Below, piece by piece: positions 38,541 through 47,631 of a DNA stretch of 64,000 nt; within the stretch, counting starts at the first letter, position 1, and each line of letters begins with the position of its first letter. The notes under the pieces are model-generated. The model was not told the DNA's origin. It was given only the letters and a program-made list of their open reading frames with translations, and ran no database searches. The DNA comes from Mesorhizobium temperatum (lineage in GTDB: Bacteria; Pseudomonadota; Alphaproteobacteria; Rhizobiales; Rhizobiaceae), in the NCBI RefSeq assembly GCF_002284575.1, contig NZ_NPKJ01000041.1:62431-126430 (forward strand), read 5' to 3'. Made by a program: the position numbers and the translations under genes.

Positions 38541-39860
38541 ATGGGTCGATCGGGGGGTGGGTTGAGCAGAATCGATGTGTTCGTGGCGCCGAGGCCCAAT
38601 CCGGCGCTGATCAGGATCATGACTGTAGTCAACCGGGTTGTCATGCTGCATGGCATTCCCGGGTTTCGCGACCTGTTGCCGTTCAACCGCCTGGCCGGAT
38701 TGCGCGGCGTCGCCAATGTCCGTCATATCGACTTTCCCGACGACGACCGGCAGCGGCTGAAGGCCTGTTGCGGCGCCGGCAAGGCGACGTTCATCACGCC
38801 CAACCATCCGGAATTCTTTACCGACTGGATGATCGACAAGGAGATCGTCTCTCAGGTCAGTCCGCTCGCGGCATCCTGGGCCACGCATGGCGTCGTCAAC
38901 GGCCTCGGCCGGATCATGCAGAAATTCTGGCTGGCCAACAATCTGATCGCCCAGATTCCCGGCAACAGTGGGGCTGCCAAGGAACACTCGATCGCCTGGG
39001 CGCTGAAGGGGCATGGTGTTCTCTTGCATCCTGAAGGCGGCGTCGGCTGGCATGCCAATGTCGTCGGTCCGCTTCTTCCGGGGGCGGTCGAGATGGGGTT
39101 CGAAGCGCTCAAGCGCGGTCGCGCCACGGATCAGGATTCTAGGGTTTGGATCGCGCCGGTTGTCTGGAAGCTCGCCTTCACCAAAAATGTCGAGCCGGCG
39201 CTGGCGCAGGAATGCGCCTATGTCGAGAAGAGCCTGAAGATCGAACGCCGTGCCGCCGATACGCTGCCGGAGCGCGTCCACCATATCTATGCGACGCTGC
39301 TGTCGCGCGATGAGATTGCCTGTGGCATGGTGCCCGACGAACGGGCTTCGTATGCAGCGCGTCAGACGCAACTGCTGCTCGAATTGAGCCGGCGCCTGGG
39401 GGAGGGTATTTCGGTCGATCCCAGCGCCAACGAGTTCGCCGAGCTTTTGCGCCGGTCGCGCCGCTGGCTGCGGGAAAACACCGGCGACGCTGAGAGACAA
39501 AAACAGGTCCGCACTCTGGCGGACACGATCCAGCGTCTCCAACGCGTCGGACCGTGGGCCTCAGCCAACTCGCGCATTACGCAAGAGGAGATCGCCGAAC
39601 ATCTGAAGCGCATCCGCAACGACTATTGCAAGGGCACGCTGCGCGACACGATCAACCGCTTCGTGCCGCAGCCGGCCGGGCCGCGCTGCGCGCATATCCG
39701 GGTGCCGGAACCGTTGGGATTGCACGCCTTTCCGGGCTCGATCGACGATGCGCTCGCCGAACTGCACAGCCGTCTGCAGGCGGCTGTCACCACGACAGTA
39801 GCCGAACTCGAAGCCGCCGGCGGCTTCATTTTCTATCCGAATCCCTTCTATCATCGCTAA
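38541..39860 (+). CDS. PlsC-like lysophospholipid acyltransferase family protein
   Basis: 439-residue protein with an acyltransferase-like N-terminal half. ITPNHPEFFTDWMIDKE aligns with the NHxxxxD motif but has five rather than four residues between His and Asp. GVLLHPEGGVGW corresponds to the FPEGTR motif. Residues about 250-439 are an uncharacterised helical region. It has no signal peptide and no clear membrane helix. The start is uncertain: ATG at 38541 lacks a ribosome site, and TTG at 38562, just after a G-rich stretch, is an alternative. Membrane-lipid modification is inferred from the motifs only. Confidence 0.7.
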   Translation: MGRSGGGLSRIDVFVAPRPNPALIRIMTVVNRVVMLHGIPGFRDLLPFNRLAGLRGVANVRHIDFPDDDRQRLKACCGAGKATFITPNHPEFFTDWMIDKEIVSQVSPLAASWATHGVVNGLGRIMQKFWLANNLIAQIPGNSGAAKEHSIAWALKGHGVLLHPEGGVGWHANVVGPLLPGAVEMGFEALKRGRATDQDSRVWIAPVVWKLAFTKNVEPALAQECAYVEKSLKIERRAADTLPERVHHIYATLLSRDEIACGMVPDERASYAARQTQLLLELSRRLGEGISVDPSANEFAELLRRSRRWLRENTGDAERQKQVRTLADTIQRLQRVGPWASANSRITQEEIAEHLKRIRNDYCKGTLRDTINRFVPQPAGPRCAHIRVPEPLGLHAFPGSIDDALAELHSRLQAAVTTTVAELEAAGGFIFYPNPFYHR

Positions 39861-39932
39861 CGTTTGGATCCTGGCCCCAGGTGAACTGCGGCTCCGCTGG
39901 TCGGCGCAAGATGAAGGAGTGCGGCAAGCCTC

Positions 39933-40211
39933 ATGGCGGTTTATGTCGACGCGGCGATCTGGAAATGGGTCGGCCACCGCTGGTGTCACCTGCTGGCCGA
40001 CGACACCGATGAGCTGCATCGTTTTGCAGCACAGCTCGGCATCAAGCGTTCGTCCTATCAGGGACCGCCGAAGACATCGGCGCCGCATTATGACATAACC
40101 GGCTTCGAGCGCGACCGCGCGGTGCGGCTAGGCGCCATCGAATGCAGCCGCGAAGAGATCGTTGCTGTTTTCCGGCGTGTCCGGGTGCCGAAGGGGAAGA
40201 TACGACCATGA
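39933..40211 (+). CDS. DUF4031 domain protein
   Basis: 92-residue protein of unknown function. MAVYVDAAIWKWVGHRWCHLLADDTDELHRFA is the recognisable DUF4031 start, and HYDITGFERDRAVRLGA the second conserved block. His and Asp residues could bind a metal, but no activity is known. It overlaps the following LysE-type gene by four bases (ATGA), so the two are translated together. Confidence 0.88.
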   Translation: MAVYVDAAIWKWVGHRWCHLLADDTDELHRFAAQLGIKRSSYQGPPKTSAPHYDITGFERDRAVRLGAIECSREEIVAVFRRVRVPKGKIRP

Positions 40212-40819
40212 CGTTGACGGCATTTCTGGCTTACTGCGCTGCGATCACATTTGCCGCCGCCACGCCTGGCCCGGCGGTATTCACTGTCATTACCAACGGC
40301 GTCTCGCGCGGGTTCGTTCGCGCGTTCCTGGCTGGCCTCGGTATCGCCGCTGGCGACGCGGTGCTGGTGACTTTGGCGCTGCTCGGTCTGGTGGCACTGG
40401 CACAGACCTTCGAATGGGTTTTTCTCATTCTGAAATATGCGGGTGCTGCCTATCTGATGTTTCTTGGCATCAGGATGTGGCTATCGGCTTCCGCGCGATC
40501 GAATGGACTGGAGGTAACGCAGGCAAGACTGTCTCGATCGTTTTACCTCGGCATCTCCATCGCATTGGGCAACCCCAAGGCGATCCTGTTCCACGCCTCC
40601 ATCATGCCGTTGATCCTCGATCTCAACGCAATGACCTTCGCTGAGGGGCTGCTCGTGGTTGCGGTCGTGATCGGCGTCAACATTATCACTATGGGCGTCT
40701 ATGCGGTGCTTGCCGGGCAGGCTTCGAGCTGGTTCAAGACGCCAAGGCGGATGCGCTTGATGAACAGGTTTGCCGGCGGCGCCATGATCGGCACCGGTGC
40801 GCTGATCGCCGCACGCTGA
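40208..40819 (+). CDS. LysE/RhtB family amino acid exporter
   Basis: 203-residue inner-membrane exporter with about five to six hydrophobic segments. The N-terminal [22 protein letters not shown] is the LysE/RhtB signature, with the conserved LGNPKAILF in the middle. It should export an amino acid or a similar small molecule; the substrate is unknown. The start was set at 40208 by the ATGA overlap with the DUF4031 gene. The rpsB promoter follows shortly after the stop. Confidence 0.9.
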   Translation: MTLTAFLAYCAAITFAAATPGPAVFTVITNGVSRGFVRAFLAGLGIAAGDAVLVTLALLGLVALAQTFEWVFLILKYAGAAYLMFLGIRMWLSASARSNGLEVTQARLSRSFYLGISIALGNPKAILFHASIMPLILDLNAMTFAEGLLVVAVVIGVNIITMGVYAVLAGQASSWFKTPRRMRLMNRFAGGAMIGTGALIAAR

Positions 40820-40839
40820 GCCGCAAGACACTGCAGCGC

Positions 40840-40997
40840 TTGCGTTTGCCGCGCATCCCCTCTATATGCGCGCTCATTCCACACACGGACTTTGGTGTCT
40901 GCCCGGGAGAAATCCGGCTGAAACCTCCGGTGGCGTTCGAGGACAAAGTCCAGAAATGCCTGTGTCCGTGGAGGCTAACCGGAAAGGATACTCAAGA
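40840..40997 (+). promoter_or_regulatory. rpsB promoter and structured leader
   Basis: Promoter: TTGCGT at 40840-40845, 17-base spacer, TATATG at 40863-40868. The leader of about 120 bases can form either GGACTTTG (40887-40894) with CAAAGTCC (40944-40951), or CACGGAC (40884-40890) with GTCCGTG (40964-40970). The two share GGAC and exclude each other. The ribosome site GGAAAGG is at 40981-40987. Feedback control of rpsB-tsf by S2 through the leader is known in E. coli; its operation here is inferred. Confidence 0.6.
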
Positions 40998-41795
40998 ATG
41001 GCTCTGCCTGATTTCAGCATGCGCCAGCTTTTGGAAGCTGGCATTCACTTCGGCCACCAGACTCACCGCTGGAACCCGAAGATGGCGCCCTATATCTATG
41101 GCGCCCGCAACAACATCCACATCATCGACCTCTCGCAGACGGTGCCGCTGCTGCACCAGGCGCTGAAGCAGGTTTCCGACACCGTCGCCAAGGGTGGCCG
41201 CGTGCTGTTCGTCGGCACCAAGCGCCAAGCGTCCGACATCGTCGCCGACGCTGCGCAGCGCTCGGCCCAGTACTATGTCAACTCCCGCTGGCTCGGCGGC
41301 ATGATGACCAACTGGAAGACGATCTCGAATTCCATCCAGCGCCTGCGCAAGCTGGACGAGATGCTGGCCGGCGAGGCCCAGGGGCTCACCAAGAAGGAGC
41401 GCCTCAACCTCGATCGCGAGCGCGAGAAGCTCGACAAGGCGCTGGGCGGCATCAAGGACATGGGCTCGACCCCCGACCTGATGTTCGTGATCGACACCAA
41501 CAAGGAAGCGATCGCCATCCTTGAGGCCAAGCGCCTCGGCATCCCGGTCGTCGCCATCATCGATTCCAACTGCGACCCGGACAAGATCGATTTCCCGATC
41601 CCTGGCAATGATGACGCGGCCCGTGCCATCCAGCTCTATTGCGATCTGATCGCCAAGGCTGCAATCGACGGCATCGCTCGCCAGCAGGGCGCGCTCGGCG
41701 TCGACGTCGGCGCTTTGGCCGAGGCTCCGGTCGAGCCGGCACTCGAGCCGACGCCGACCGCCGAGACACCGGCCGCCCAGACACCGGAAGCGTAA
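40998..41795 (+). CDS. rpsB: 30S ribosomal protein S2
   Basis: 265-residue S2 with the full family sequence: [22 protein letters not shown] at the start, [30 protein letters not shown], and [19 protein letters not shown]. An acidic, Ala/Pro-rich C-terminal tail (about 235-265) is an alphaproteobacterial extension. The ATG at 40998 is ten bases after GGAAAGG. It heads the rpsB-tsf unit. Confidence 0.97.
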   Translation: MALPDFSMRQLLEAGIHFGHQTHRWNPKMAPYIYGARNNIHIIDLSQTVPLLHQALKQVSDTVAKGGRVLFVGTKRQASDIVADAAQRSAQYYVNSRWLGGMMTNWKTISNSIQRLRKLDEMLAGEAQGLTKKERLNLDREREKLDKALGGIKDMGSTPDLMFVIDTNKEAIAILEAKRLGIPVVAIIDSNCDPDKIDFPIPGNDDAARAIQLYCDLIAKAAIDGIARQQGALGVDVGALAEAPVEPALEPTPTAETPAAQTPEA

Positions 41796-41799
41796 CAGC

Positions 41800-41819
41800 G
41801 AAGGCCGGTTTCGGCCTTC
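41800..41819 (+). promoter_or_regulatory. Attenuator-like hairpin between rpsB and tsf
   Basis: GAAGGCCG (41800-41807) pairs perfectly with CGGCCTTC (41812-41819) around GTTT, followed by ATCTTTCTC, only five bases after the rpsB stop. A partial terminator here would adjust the ratio of S2 to EF-Ts. Confidence 0.7.
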
Positions 41820-41912
41820 ATCTTTCTCATATTTTGGCGCGCTAAGCGCTGGCGCCAGGCGCATCATCGAGGACCGGTGGTGCGTCGGTGCATTTTAAAC
41901 AAAGAGGCGACA

Positions 41913-42836
41913 ATGAGCATTTCGGCTGCACAGGTCAAAGAACTCCGCGACTTGACCGGCGCGGGCATGATGGACTGCAAGGCGGCGTTGAACGAGACCA
42001 ACGGCAACATGGAAGAGGCCGTCGACTGGCTGCGCAAGAAGGGCATTTCCAAGGCCGACAAGAAGGCCGGCCGTACCGCGGCCGAAGGCCTGATCGGCGT
42101 CGATTCCGGTATCCGCGAGGCGGCGGTCGTCGAGGTCAACTCCGAGACCGACTTCGTTGCCCGCAACGCCGCTTTCCAGGAGATCGTCGCCAACGTCGCC
42201 AAGGTCGCGCTCGCCTATGGCGGCAAGACCGAGGCCGTCGCAGCCGCACCGTATCCGGGTTCGGACAAGTCGGTCGCCGACACCATCAAGGATGCTGTCG
42301 GCACGATCGGTGAGAATCTTGGCTTCCGCCGTTCGGCCAAGCTCACCGTAGAGCACGGCGCTGTCGCAACCTACGTCCACAATGCGGTTGCCGACGGCCT
42401 TGGCAAGCTCGGCGTGCTGGTCGCCATCGAGACGACAGGCAACGCGCAGACGGCCAACGCATTTGCCCGTCAGGTCGCTATGCATGTCGCCGCCACCAAC
42501 CCGATGGCGCTGACGACGGAGCAGCTCGATCCGGCCGCGGTCGAGCGCGAGAAGGCGATCTTCGCCGACCAGGCGCGCCAGTCCGGCAAGCCGGAGGCGA
42601 TCATCGAGAAGATGGTCGAGGGCCGTCTGCGCAAGTTTTACGAAGAGGTCGTGCTGCTCAAGCAGGCTTTCGTGCTCAATCCCGACATCACCGTCGAGAA
42701 GGCGCTAACGGATGCCGAAAAGGAAATCGGCGCACCGGCCAAGATCACTGCCTATCTGCGCTTCGCGCTCGGCGAGGGCATCGAGAAGGAAGAAACCGAT
42801 TTCGCGGCGGAAGTCGCGGCGGCGGTCAAGAAGTAA
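41913..42836 (+). CDS. tsf: Translation elongation factor Ts
   Basis: 307-residue nucleotide exchange factor for EF-Tu. The N-terminal UBA-like domain [24 protein letters not shown], the core signature [10 protein letters not shown] and the C-terminal [26 protein letters not shown] are complete. The ATG at 41913 follows AAAGAGGCG. A strong terminator at 42866-42895 separates it from pyrH. Confidence 0.97.
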   Translation: MSISAAQVKELRDLTGAGMMDCKAALNETNGNMEEAVDWLRKKGISKADKKAGRTAAEGLIGVDSGIREAAVVEVNSETDFVARNAAFQEIVANVAKVALAYGGKTEAVAAAPYPGSDKSVADTIKDAVGTIGENLGFRRSAKLTVEHGAVATYVHNAVADGLGKLGVLVAIETTGNAQTANAFARQVAMHVAATNPMALTTEQLDPAAVEREKAIFADQARQSGKPEAIIEKMVEGRLRKFYEEVVLLKQAFVLNPDITVEKALTDAEKEIGAPAKITAYLRFALGEGIEKEETDFAAEVAAAVKK

Positions 42837-42865
42837 ACCGCACTCTATTTTCTGAAAAAACTTTA

Positions 42866-42895
42866 CGGCCGGGTGTCCGCGAGGATGCCCGGCCG
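42866..42895 (+). terminator. Terminator after tsf
   Basis: CGGCCGGG (42866-42873) and CCCGGCCG (42888-42895) form an 8-bp GC stem. It is extended inside by TCC/GGA around GCGA and followed by ATTTCTT. It ends the rpsB-tsf transcript 30 bases after the stop codon. Confidence 0.8.
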
Positions 42896-43032
42896 ATTTC
42901 TTGCGCGGTATCGATGAAGGCCAGGCTGTCGGCGGTAAGCCGGCTGGCTATCTGCCGGATCTGCTCGTGCCCGGATCTGATCGTGCAAGATGCATTTGCC
43001 GGCGTAAGCTAACGACTGGAAGAGAGTTTTCC

Positions 43033-43079
43033 GGTTCGGGCGCCGCGTGACATCGCGGCGCCCTTCGTGTATCGGAACC
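43033..43079 (+). promoter_or_regulatory. pyrH leader hairpin in the tsf-pyrH gap
   Basis: The 311-base gap 42837-43147 holds the tsf terminator, about 140 bases without a recognisable gene, and this structure. It is a perfect 10-bp stem, GGGCGCCGCG (43038-43047) with CGCGGCGCCC (43054-43063), nested inside GGTTC/GAACC (43033-43037 with 43075-43079). There is no T-run. It probably belongs to the pyrH 5' leader. Confidence 0.55.
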
Positions 43080-43147
43080 CAATGTTTCGGGCAGCGTCTG
43101 CGCGGCGGCAGCCCGAGGCGCGTCACACGCACGATAATGAGGACCAG

Positions 43148-43870
43148 ATGACGGTGAAGCCCCTCTACCGACGTGTCTTGCTGAAAGCGTCGGGCGAAGC
43201 GTTGATGGGCGAGCAGCATTTCGGCATCGACGTGTCGGTAGTCGATCGCATCGCCGCCGACATCGCCGAGGCCCGCGCCCTGGGCATCGAAGTCGGCGTC
43301 GTCATCGGCGGCGGCAACATCTTTCGTGGCGTGGCCGTTGCTTCCAAGGGAGGTGACCGGGTCACCGGTGACCACATGGGCATGCTCGCCACCGTCATCA
43401 ACTCGCTGGCGCTGCGCACTTCGCTGAACAAGATCGGCGTCGACGCGGTGGTGCTGTCGGCAATCGCCATGCCTGAGCTTTGCGAGAGCTTTTCGCAGCG
43501 CCAGGCGACCGCCTACATGAACCAGGGCAAGGTTGTCATCTTCGCCGGCGGCACCGGCAATCCGTTCTTCACCACCGATTCGGCCGCGGCGCTGCGCGCG
43601 GCGGAAATCGGCGCCGACGCACTGTTCAAGGGCACTCAGGTTGACGGCGTCTATTCGGCCGATCCCAAGAAGGACCCAAACGCGACACGCTTTGAGCGCA
43701 TCAGCCATGGCGAAGTCATAAAACGCGGTCTTTCGATCATGGATACGGCCGCGATTGCACTTGCGCGCGAAAACAACATTCCGATAATCGTCTATTCGAT
43801 CCACGAGAAGGGTGGTTTCGGTGATATTCTGAGGGGCGGCGGCCGTTGCACGGTCGTCACGGACGACTGA
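43148..43870 (+). CDS. pyrH: UMP kinase
   Basis: Phosphorylates UMP to UDP; 240-residue bacterial hexameric type of the amino acid kinase fold. The ATP-loop RVLLKASGEALMG, GVVIGGGNIFRG, the UMP-binding FAGGTGNPFFTTDSAAALRA and TQVDGVYSADPKKDPNA are all present. Translation most likely begins at ATG 43148; upstream in-frame codons do not resemble the family. It is the first gene of the long pyrH-frr-uppS-cdsA-rseP-bamA-lpx cluster. Confidence 0.96.
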   Translation: MTVKPLYRRVLLKASGEALMGEQHFGIDVSVVDRIAADIAEARALGIEVGVVIGGGNIFRGVAVASKGGDRVTGDHMGMLATVINSLALRTSLNKIGVDAVVLSAIAMPELCESFSQRQATAYMNQGKVVIFAGGTGNPFFTTDSAAALRAAEIGADALFKGTQVDGVYSADPKKDPNATRFERISHGEVIKRGLSIMDTAAIALARENNIPIIVYSIHEKGGFGDILRGGGRCTVVTDD

Positions 43871-43905
43871 TCGGGAGCCCGATCCCGAACCGAAGGTTTC
43901 CCGTA

Positions 43906-43931
43906 GGCGAAAAGCGGGAACCGGTTTTCGG
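43906..43931 (+). repeat. Rhizobial intergenic palindrome (second family)
   Basis: The region GGCGAAAAGCGGGAACCGG plus TTTTCGG, with a related inverted stretch at 43886-43904 (CGAACCGAAGGTTTCCCG), lies between pyrH and frr. Its CCGAAAA...TTTTCG ends resemble the inner stem of the double-hairpin repeat, but the centre (CCGGTTCCC) differs, so it is treated as a separate family. Confidence 0.6.
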
Positions 43932-43997
43932 ATTGAGGCTTGAATACGGGGTTACCCCTGAACAGTGAACCCGGGCTAACGGGTCGAGGAGATGATG

Positions 43998-44552
43998 ATG
44001 AGTGGCGAATACGATGATCTCAAACGGCGCATGGACGGGGCGATCGCTGCGTTCAAGCACGATCTGGCTTCGCTGCGGACCGGCCGCGCTTCAAGCAACC
44101 TGCTCGACGCGATCCAGGTGCAGGCCTACGGCACCACCATGCCGATCAACCAGGTGGCAAACGTGTCGGTGCCGGAGCCGCGCATGATTTCGGTTTCGGT
44201 CTGGGACAAGTCGATGGTCGGTGCGGTCGATCGCGCCATCCGTGAATCCAATCTCGGCTTCAATCCGATCGTCGATGGCACCAATCTCAGAATTCCGCTG
44301 CCCGAACTTAACGAACAGCGCCGCAAGGAGCTGGTTAAGATCTCGCATGGCTATGCCGAGAATGCGCGCATCGCCGTGCGCCACGTGCGCCGGGACGGCA
44401 TGGAGTTTCTCAAAAAGGCGGAAAAGGACGGCGATATCAGCGAGGACGATCATCGCAAGCGGTCCGACCAGGTCCAAAAGCTCACAGACGAGATGATCGG
44501 CACCATCGACCATCTGCTTTCCGATAAGGAAGCAGAAATCATGCAGGTTTAA
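43998..44552 (+). CDS. frr: Ribosome recycling factor
   Basis: Splits post-termination ribosomes together with EF-G; 184 residues, close to the family norm. The three-helix bundle sequence includes [15 protein letters not shown], the hinge [15 protein letters not shown], and the C-terminal [34 protein letters not shown]. Three ATGs occur in a row (43992, 43995, 43998). The last was chosen because GAGGAG (43986-43991) then has a six-base spacing. It lies 127 bases after pyrH, with a palindrome in between. Confidence 0.95.
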   Translation: MSGEYDDLKRRMDGAIAAFKHDLASLRTGRASSNLLDAIQVQAYGTTMPINQVANVSVPEPRMISVSVWDKSMVGAVDRAIRESNLGFNPIVDGTNLRIPLPELNEQRRKELVKISHGYAENARIAVRHVRRDGMEFLKKAEKDGDISEDDHRKRSDQVQKLTDEMIGTIDHLLSDKEAEIMQV

Positions 44553-44581
44553 GGGTAGGTGACCGACCCGAAAGCGAGACT

Positions 44582-45313
44582 ATGACAAGCCCCGCGCATG
44601 TCGCGATCATCATGGACGGAAACGGACGCTGGGCCAAGGCGCGCGGCCTGCCACGGCTTGCCGGCCATCGTGCCGGCGTCGAGGCGCTGCGCAACACGGT
44701 GCGCGCCGCTCCTGGCCTCGGCATCTCCTTCCTGACCGTCTACGCCTTCTCGTCGGAAAACTGGTCGCGGCCGAAGTCCGAAGTCAGCGACCTGATGGGC
44801 CTCTTGAAAATCTTCATCCGCCGCGATCTCGCCGAGCTGCACCAAAACGGCGTGCGGGTCAGGATCATCGGCGACAGGGCAGGGCTGCAGCCTGACATCA
44901 GGACCCTGCTTGAAGAGGCCGAAACGCTCACCGTCCAAAACGACGCGCTGACCCTGGTTATCGCTTTCAACTATGGCGGACGCGACGAGATCGTGCGCAC
45001 GGCGCGCAAGCTTGCCTCGGCGGTGGCGCGCGGCGAGCTCGACAGCGAGGCGATCACGGCCGAATCCTTTGCCGGCTCTCTCGACACCCAGGGTATTCCA
45101 GATCCGGAACTGGTCATCCGCACCAGCGGCGAGCTCAGGCTGTCGAATTTCCTTCTGTGGCAAGCGGCCTATAGCGAGCTTGTCTTCCTGCCTTGCTACT
45201 GGCCCGATTTCAGCCGCGAGCATCTGGCCGACGCATTGCGCGACTTTGCCAGTCGCGAGCGCCGTTTCGGCGGGCTTGGCGCTCAAGACGTCGCCGTGAC
45301 GGCCAAGGGATGA
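44582..45313 (+). CDS. uppS: Undecaprenyl pyrophosphate synthase / isoprenyl transferase
   Basis: cis-Prenyltransferase that makes the C55 lipid carrier for peptidoglycan and polysaccharide synthesis; 243 residues. The catalytic Asp12 sits in [17 protein letters not shown]. Other hallmarks are [24 protein letters not shown] and the C-terminal [28 protein letters not shown]. Its stop overlaps the cdsA start (ATGA). Confidence 0.95.
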   Translation: MTSPAHVAIIMDGNGRWAKARGLPRLAGHRAGVEALRNTVRAAPGLGISFLTVYAFSSENWSRPKSEVSDLMGLLKIFIRRDLAELHQNGVRVRIIGDRAGLQPDIRTLLEEAETLTVQNDALTLVIAFNYGGRDEIVRTARKLASAVARGELDSEAITAESFAGSLDTQGIPDPELVIRTSGELRLSNFLLWQAAYSELVFLPCYWPDFSREHLADALRDFASRERRFGGLGAQDVAVTAKG

Positions 45314-46155
45314 GCAACCTCCAGCTTCGCGTCATTTCTGCCGTCGTGCTTGCGGTCGTCACACTCGGCCTGACCTGGCTTGGCGGACTGCCCTTCCGGT
45401 TGCTTTGCGCCGCCATGACGATCCTGATCTTCTACGAATGGACGCGAATGTGCCGCCCGGTCGCCGCCACGGGTCTTGGTTTTCTGCCGGAGGCGCTGCT
45501 TCTGGTTTTCGTCGGCGGTTTGGTCGCCGGCCTGCCGGCGTCATGGCTGCTGCTACTTGTGGCAGTGATGGTCGTAGTCACCGCGGTCGTGGATTCGATG
45601 CGCCAGACTTCGACGGGCCAGACTTCGATGCATCAAACGGGACAGTGGGACGCGTCCGGCCTCGCCTATGCCGGCATTTCCGGCCTGTCACTTGCCCTTT
45701 TGCGCGACGGCGACCATCCCGGCCTCGTCGCCATTCTGTTCCTGTTCGCGGTGGTTTGGGCGACCGACGTATCAGCCTATTTCGTCGGCCGCGCTGTCGG
45801 CGGTCCGAAGCTGGCGCCATCGATCTCGCCTGGCAAGACCCAGAGCGGGGCGCTCGGCGGCGCTGTCGGCGGCGTGGTTGCCGGGCTGCTTTTGGCCGCT
45901 GCGGCCGGAGCCGGCAATCTCGCAGTGCTCGGCGTCGTTGCACTCGTGCTTTCGCTGGTCTCCCAGGCTGGCGACCTTTTCGAATCATGGGTGAAGCGCC
46001 GCCACAACCGCAAGGATTCGGGCACGCTGATACCAGGCCATGGCGGCGTCATGGACCGGGTCGACGGGCTTGTCGCAGCGGCTTTCGCCCTGTACGTCAT
46101 CGGCTGGATTTCGGCGACCGCCGACCATCCGGCACAGGGGTTGTTTCCAGCTTGA
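45310..46155 (+). CDS. cdsA: Phosphatidate cytidylyltransferase
   Basis: Makes CDP-diacylglycerol from phosphatidate and CTP, feeding phospholipid synthesis; 281 residues with about eight membrane helices. The C-terminal CdsA signature is clear: [64 protein letters not shown]. The ATG at 45310 lies within the uppS stop. A 116-base gap to rseP follows, where many relatives carry dxr; no reading frame for it exists here. Confidence 0.94.
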   Translation: MSNLQLRVISAVVLAVVTLGLTWLGGLPFRLLCAAMTILIFYEWTRMCRPVAATGLGFLPEALLLVFVGGLVAGLPASWLLLLVAVMVVVTAVVDSMRQTSTGQTSMHQTGQWDASGLAYAGISGLSLALLRDGDHPGLVAILFLFAVVWATDVSAYFVGRAVGGPKLAPSISPGKTQSGALGGAVGGVVAGLLLAAAAGAGNLAVLGVVALVLSLVSQAGDLFESWVKRRHNRKDSGTLIPGHGGVMDRVDGLVAAAFALYVIGWISATADHPAQGLFPA

Positions 46156-46271
46156 TCGGCATTGATTCCGGGCCTGGTTTCTTGAACTGCGCGGGATGCG
46201 CCATGGATTCGCCTGGATTGATGCCACAGTCGCGGTACGACCGTGCTGCGGACGAATTTTGAGGATATGAG

Positions 46272-47414
46272 TTGAACGAGATTCTTCACGCGGTTTTCAG
46301 CACGGAAGGCTTTGTCCTTGGCACGCTGGTGCCGTTCCTGTTCGTGCTGACCGTAGTCGTGTTCGTCCACGAGATGGGCCATTATCTCGTCGGTCGCTGG
46401 TGCGGCATCGGCGTAAAGGTCTTTTCTATTGGCTTCGGCCCGGAACTCTTCGGCTTTAATGACAGCCATGGCACGCGCTGGAAACTCTGCGCCATTCCAC
46501 TCGGCGGCTACGTCAAATTCGTCGGCGACATGAATGCCACCTCGAGCCAGCCCAGCTCGGAGGAGCTCGAAACGCTGACCGATGCCGAGCGCAAAGTTGC
46601 GTTTCATACGCAGCCGGTCTGGAAGCGCGCGGCGACTGTGGTGGCCGGCCCGCTGTTCAATTTCCTGCTGACGATCGCCGTCTTCGCGGTGCTGTTTACC
46701 GCCTATGGCCGCCCCGTGATGGAGCCGATGGTGGCTGAAGTCACCGCCGACAGCCCAGCGGCACAGGCCGGCATCCTGCCCGGTGACCGATTCGTCAGCG
46801 TCGACGGCAGCAAGGTCCAGACCTTCGCCGACGTCCAGCGCCGGGTCTCGGGCCGCGGCGGCGACGCCATCACCTTTGTCATGTTGCGCGACGGCAAGGA
46901 GATCACGGTTACGGCGACGCCGCGATTGATGGAACAGGAGGACGCGCTGGGCAACAAGGTCAAGGTGGCCGTGATCGGCGTCGTCAACAACCAGGAGTTC
47001 GGCCAACCCCGCCTGATCACCTACAGCCCGGCTGGCGCACTGGCTGCCGCGGTCCAGGAAACCGGCCACATCATCCAGGGTACAGGCCAGTTCCTGCAGC
47101 GTTTCGTCGTCGGTCGCGAAGACAAATGCCAGCTGGGCGGCCCAATCAAAATCGCAAAGATGTCGGGGCAGGCGGCAAAACTGGGCTTCGACTGGCTTGT
47201 GCAACTTGTTGCGCTGTTGTCGGTCGGGATCGGTATTCTCAACCTTTTGCCGATTCCTCCCCTCGACGGCGGCCATCTCCTGTTCTACGGCGTGGAGGCC
47301 GTCATTCGGCGACCGGTGTCGGAACGGATGATGGAGATGGGTTACAGAGTTGGCCTGCTTCTCGTCTTGGGCTTCATGGGGTTCGTTTTCTGGAACGACC
47401 TGTTTGGATGCTGA
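46272..47414 (+). CDS. rseP: Site-2 protease RseP (zinc metalloprotease)
   Basis: Intramembrane protease that cleaves anti-sigma factors and clears signal peptides; 380 residues. Zinc ligands are His33 and His37 in VHEMGH within the first membrane helix, with the third ligand in the C-terminal NLLPIPPLDGGHL. A PDZ domain occupies about residues 140-215 (AEVTADSPAAQAGILPGDRF). The start is TTG at 46272 behind GAGG (46261-46264), since the nearby ATG at 46267 is followed at once by a stop. bamA lies 217 bases downstream, probably with its own promoter. Confidence 0.93.
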   Translation: MNEILHAVFSTEGFVLGTLVPFLFVLTVVVFVHEMGHYLVGRWCGIGVKVFSIGFGPELFGFNDSHGTRWKLCAIPLGGYVKFVGDMNATSSQPSSEELETLTDAERKVAFHTQPVWKRAATVVAGPLFNFLLTIAVFAVLFTAYGRPVMEPMVAEVTADSPAAQAGILPGDRFVSVDGSKVQTFADVQRRVSGRGGDAITFVMLRDGKEITVTATPRLMEQEDALGNKVKVAVIGVVNNQEFGQPRLITYSPAGALAAAVQETGHIIQGTGQFLQRFVVGREDKCQLGGPIKIAKMSGQAAKLGFDWLVQLVALLSVGIGILNLLPIPPLDGGHLLFYGVEAVIRRPVSERMMEMGYRVGLLLVLGFMGFVFWNDLFGC

Positions 47415-47631
47415 AATCATGAAGAAATTTGGCTTCGGCACAGCCAATGTTGAGACGCCGTTTACCATGCATGGGGATATGCGTGACGCGAAAGCCACGC
47501 AACAGGGTTAAGTAAATACAAATTAACCAGGAGCCTTGCGTGTAGGGAAAATCCGGTTAATACGGTGGGGGAAATTACCGCACGTCCGGTTTTCTCGCCG
47601 TGGGGACTTCGAGAAAAGGTACAAAAGCCCG

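Noticed and set aside
43038..43063. Hairpin read as a Rho-independent terminator
   Set aside because: No T-run follows (TTCGTGTATC) and pyrH starts 85 bases later, so a leader structure is more likely.
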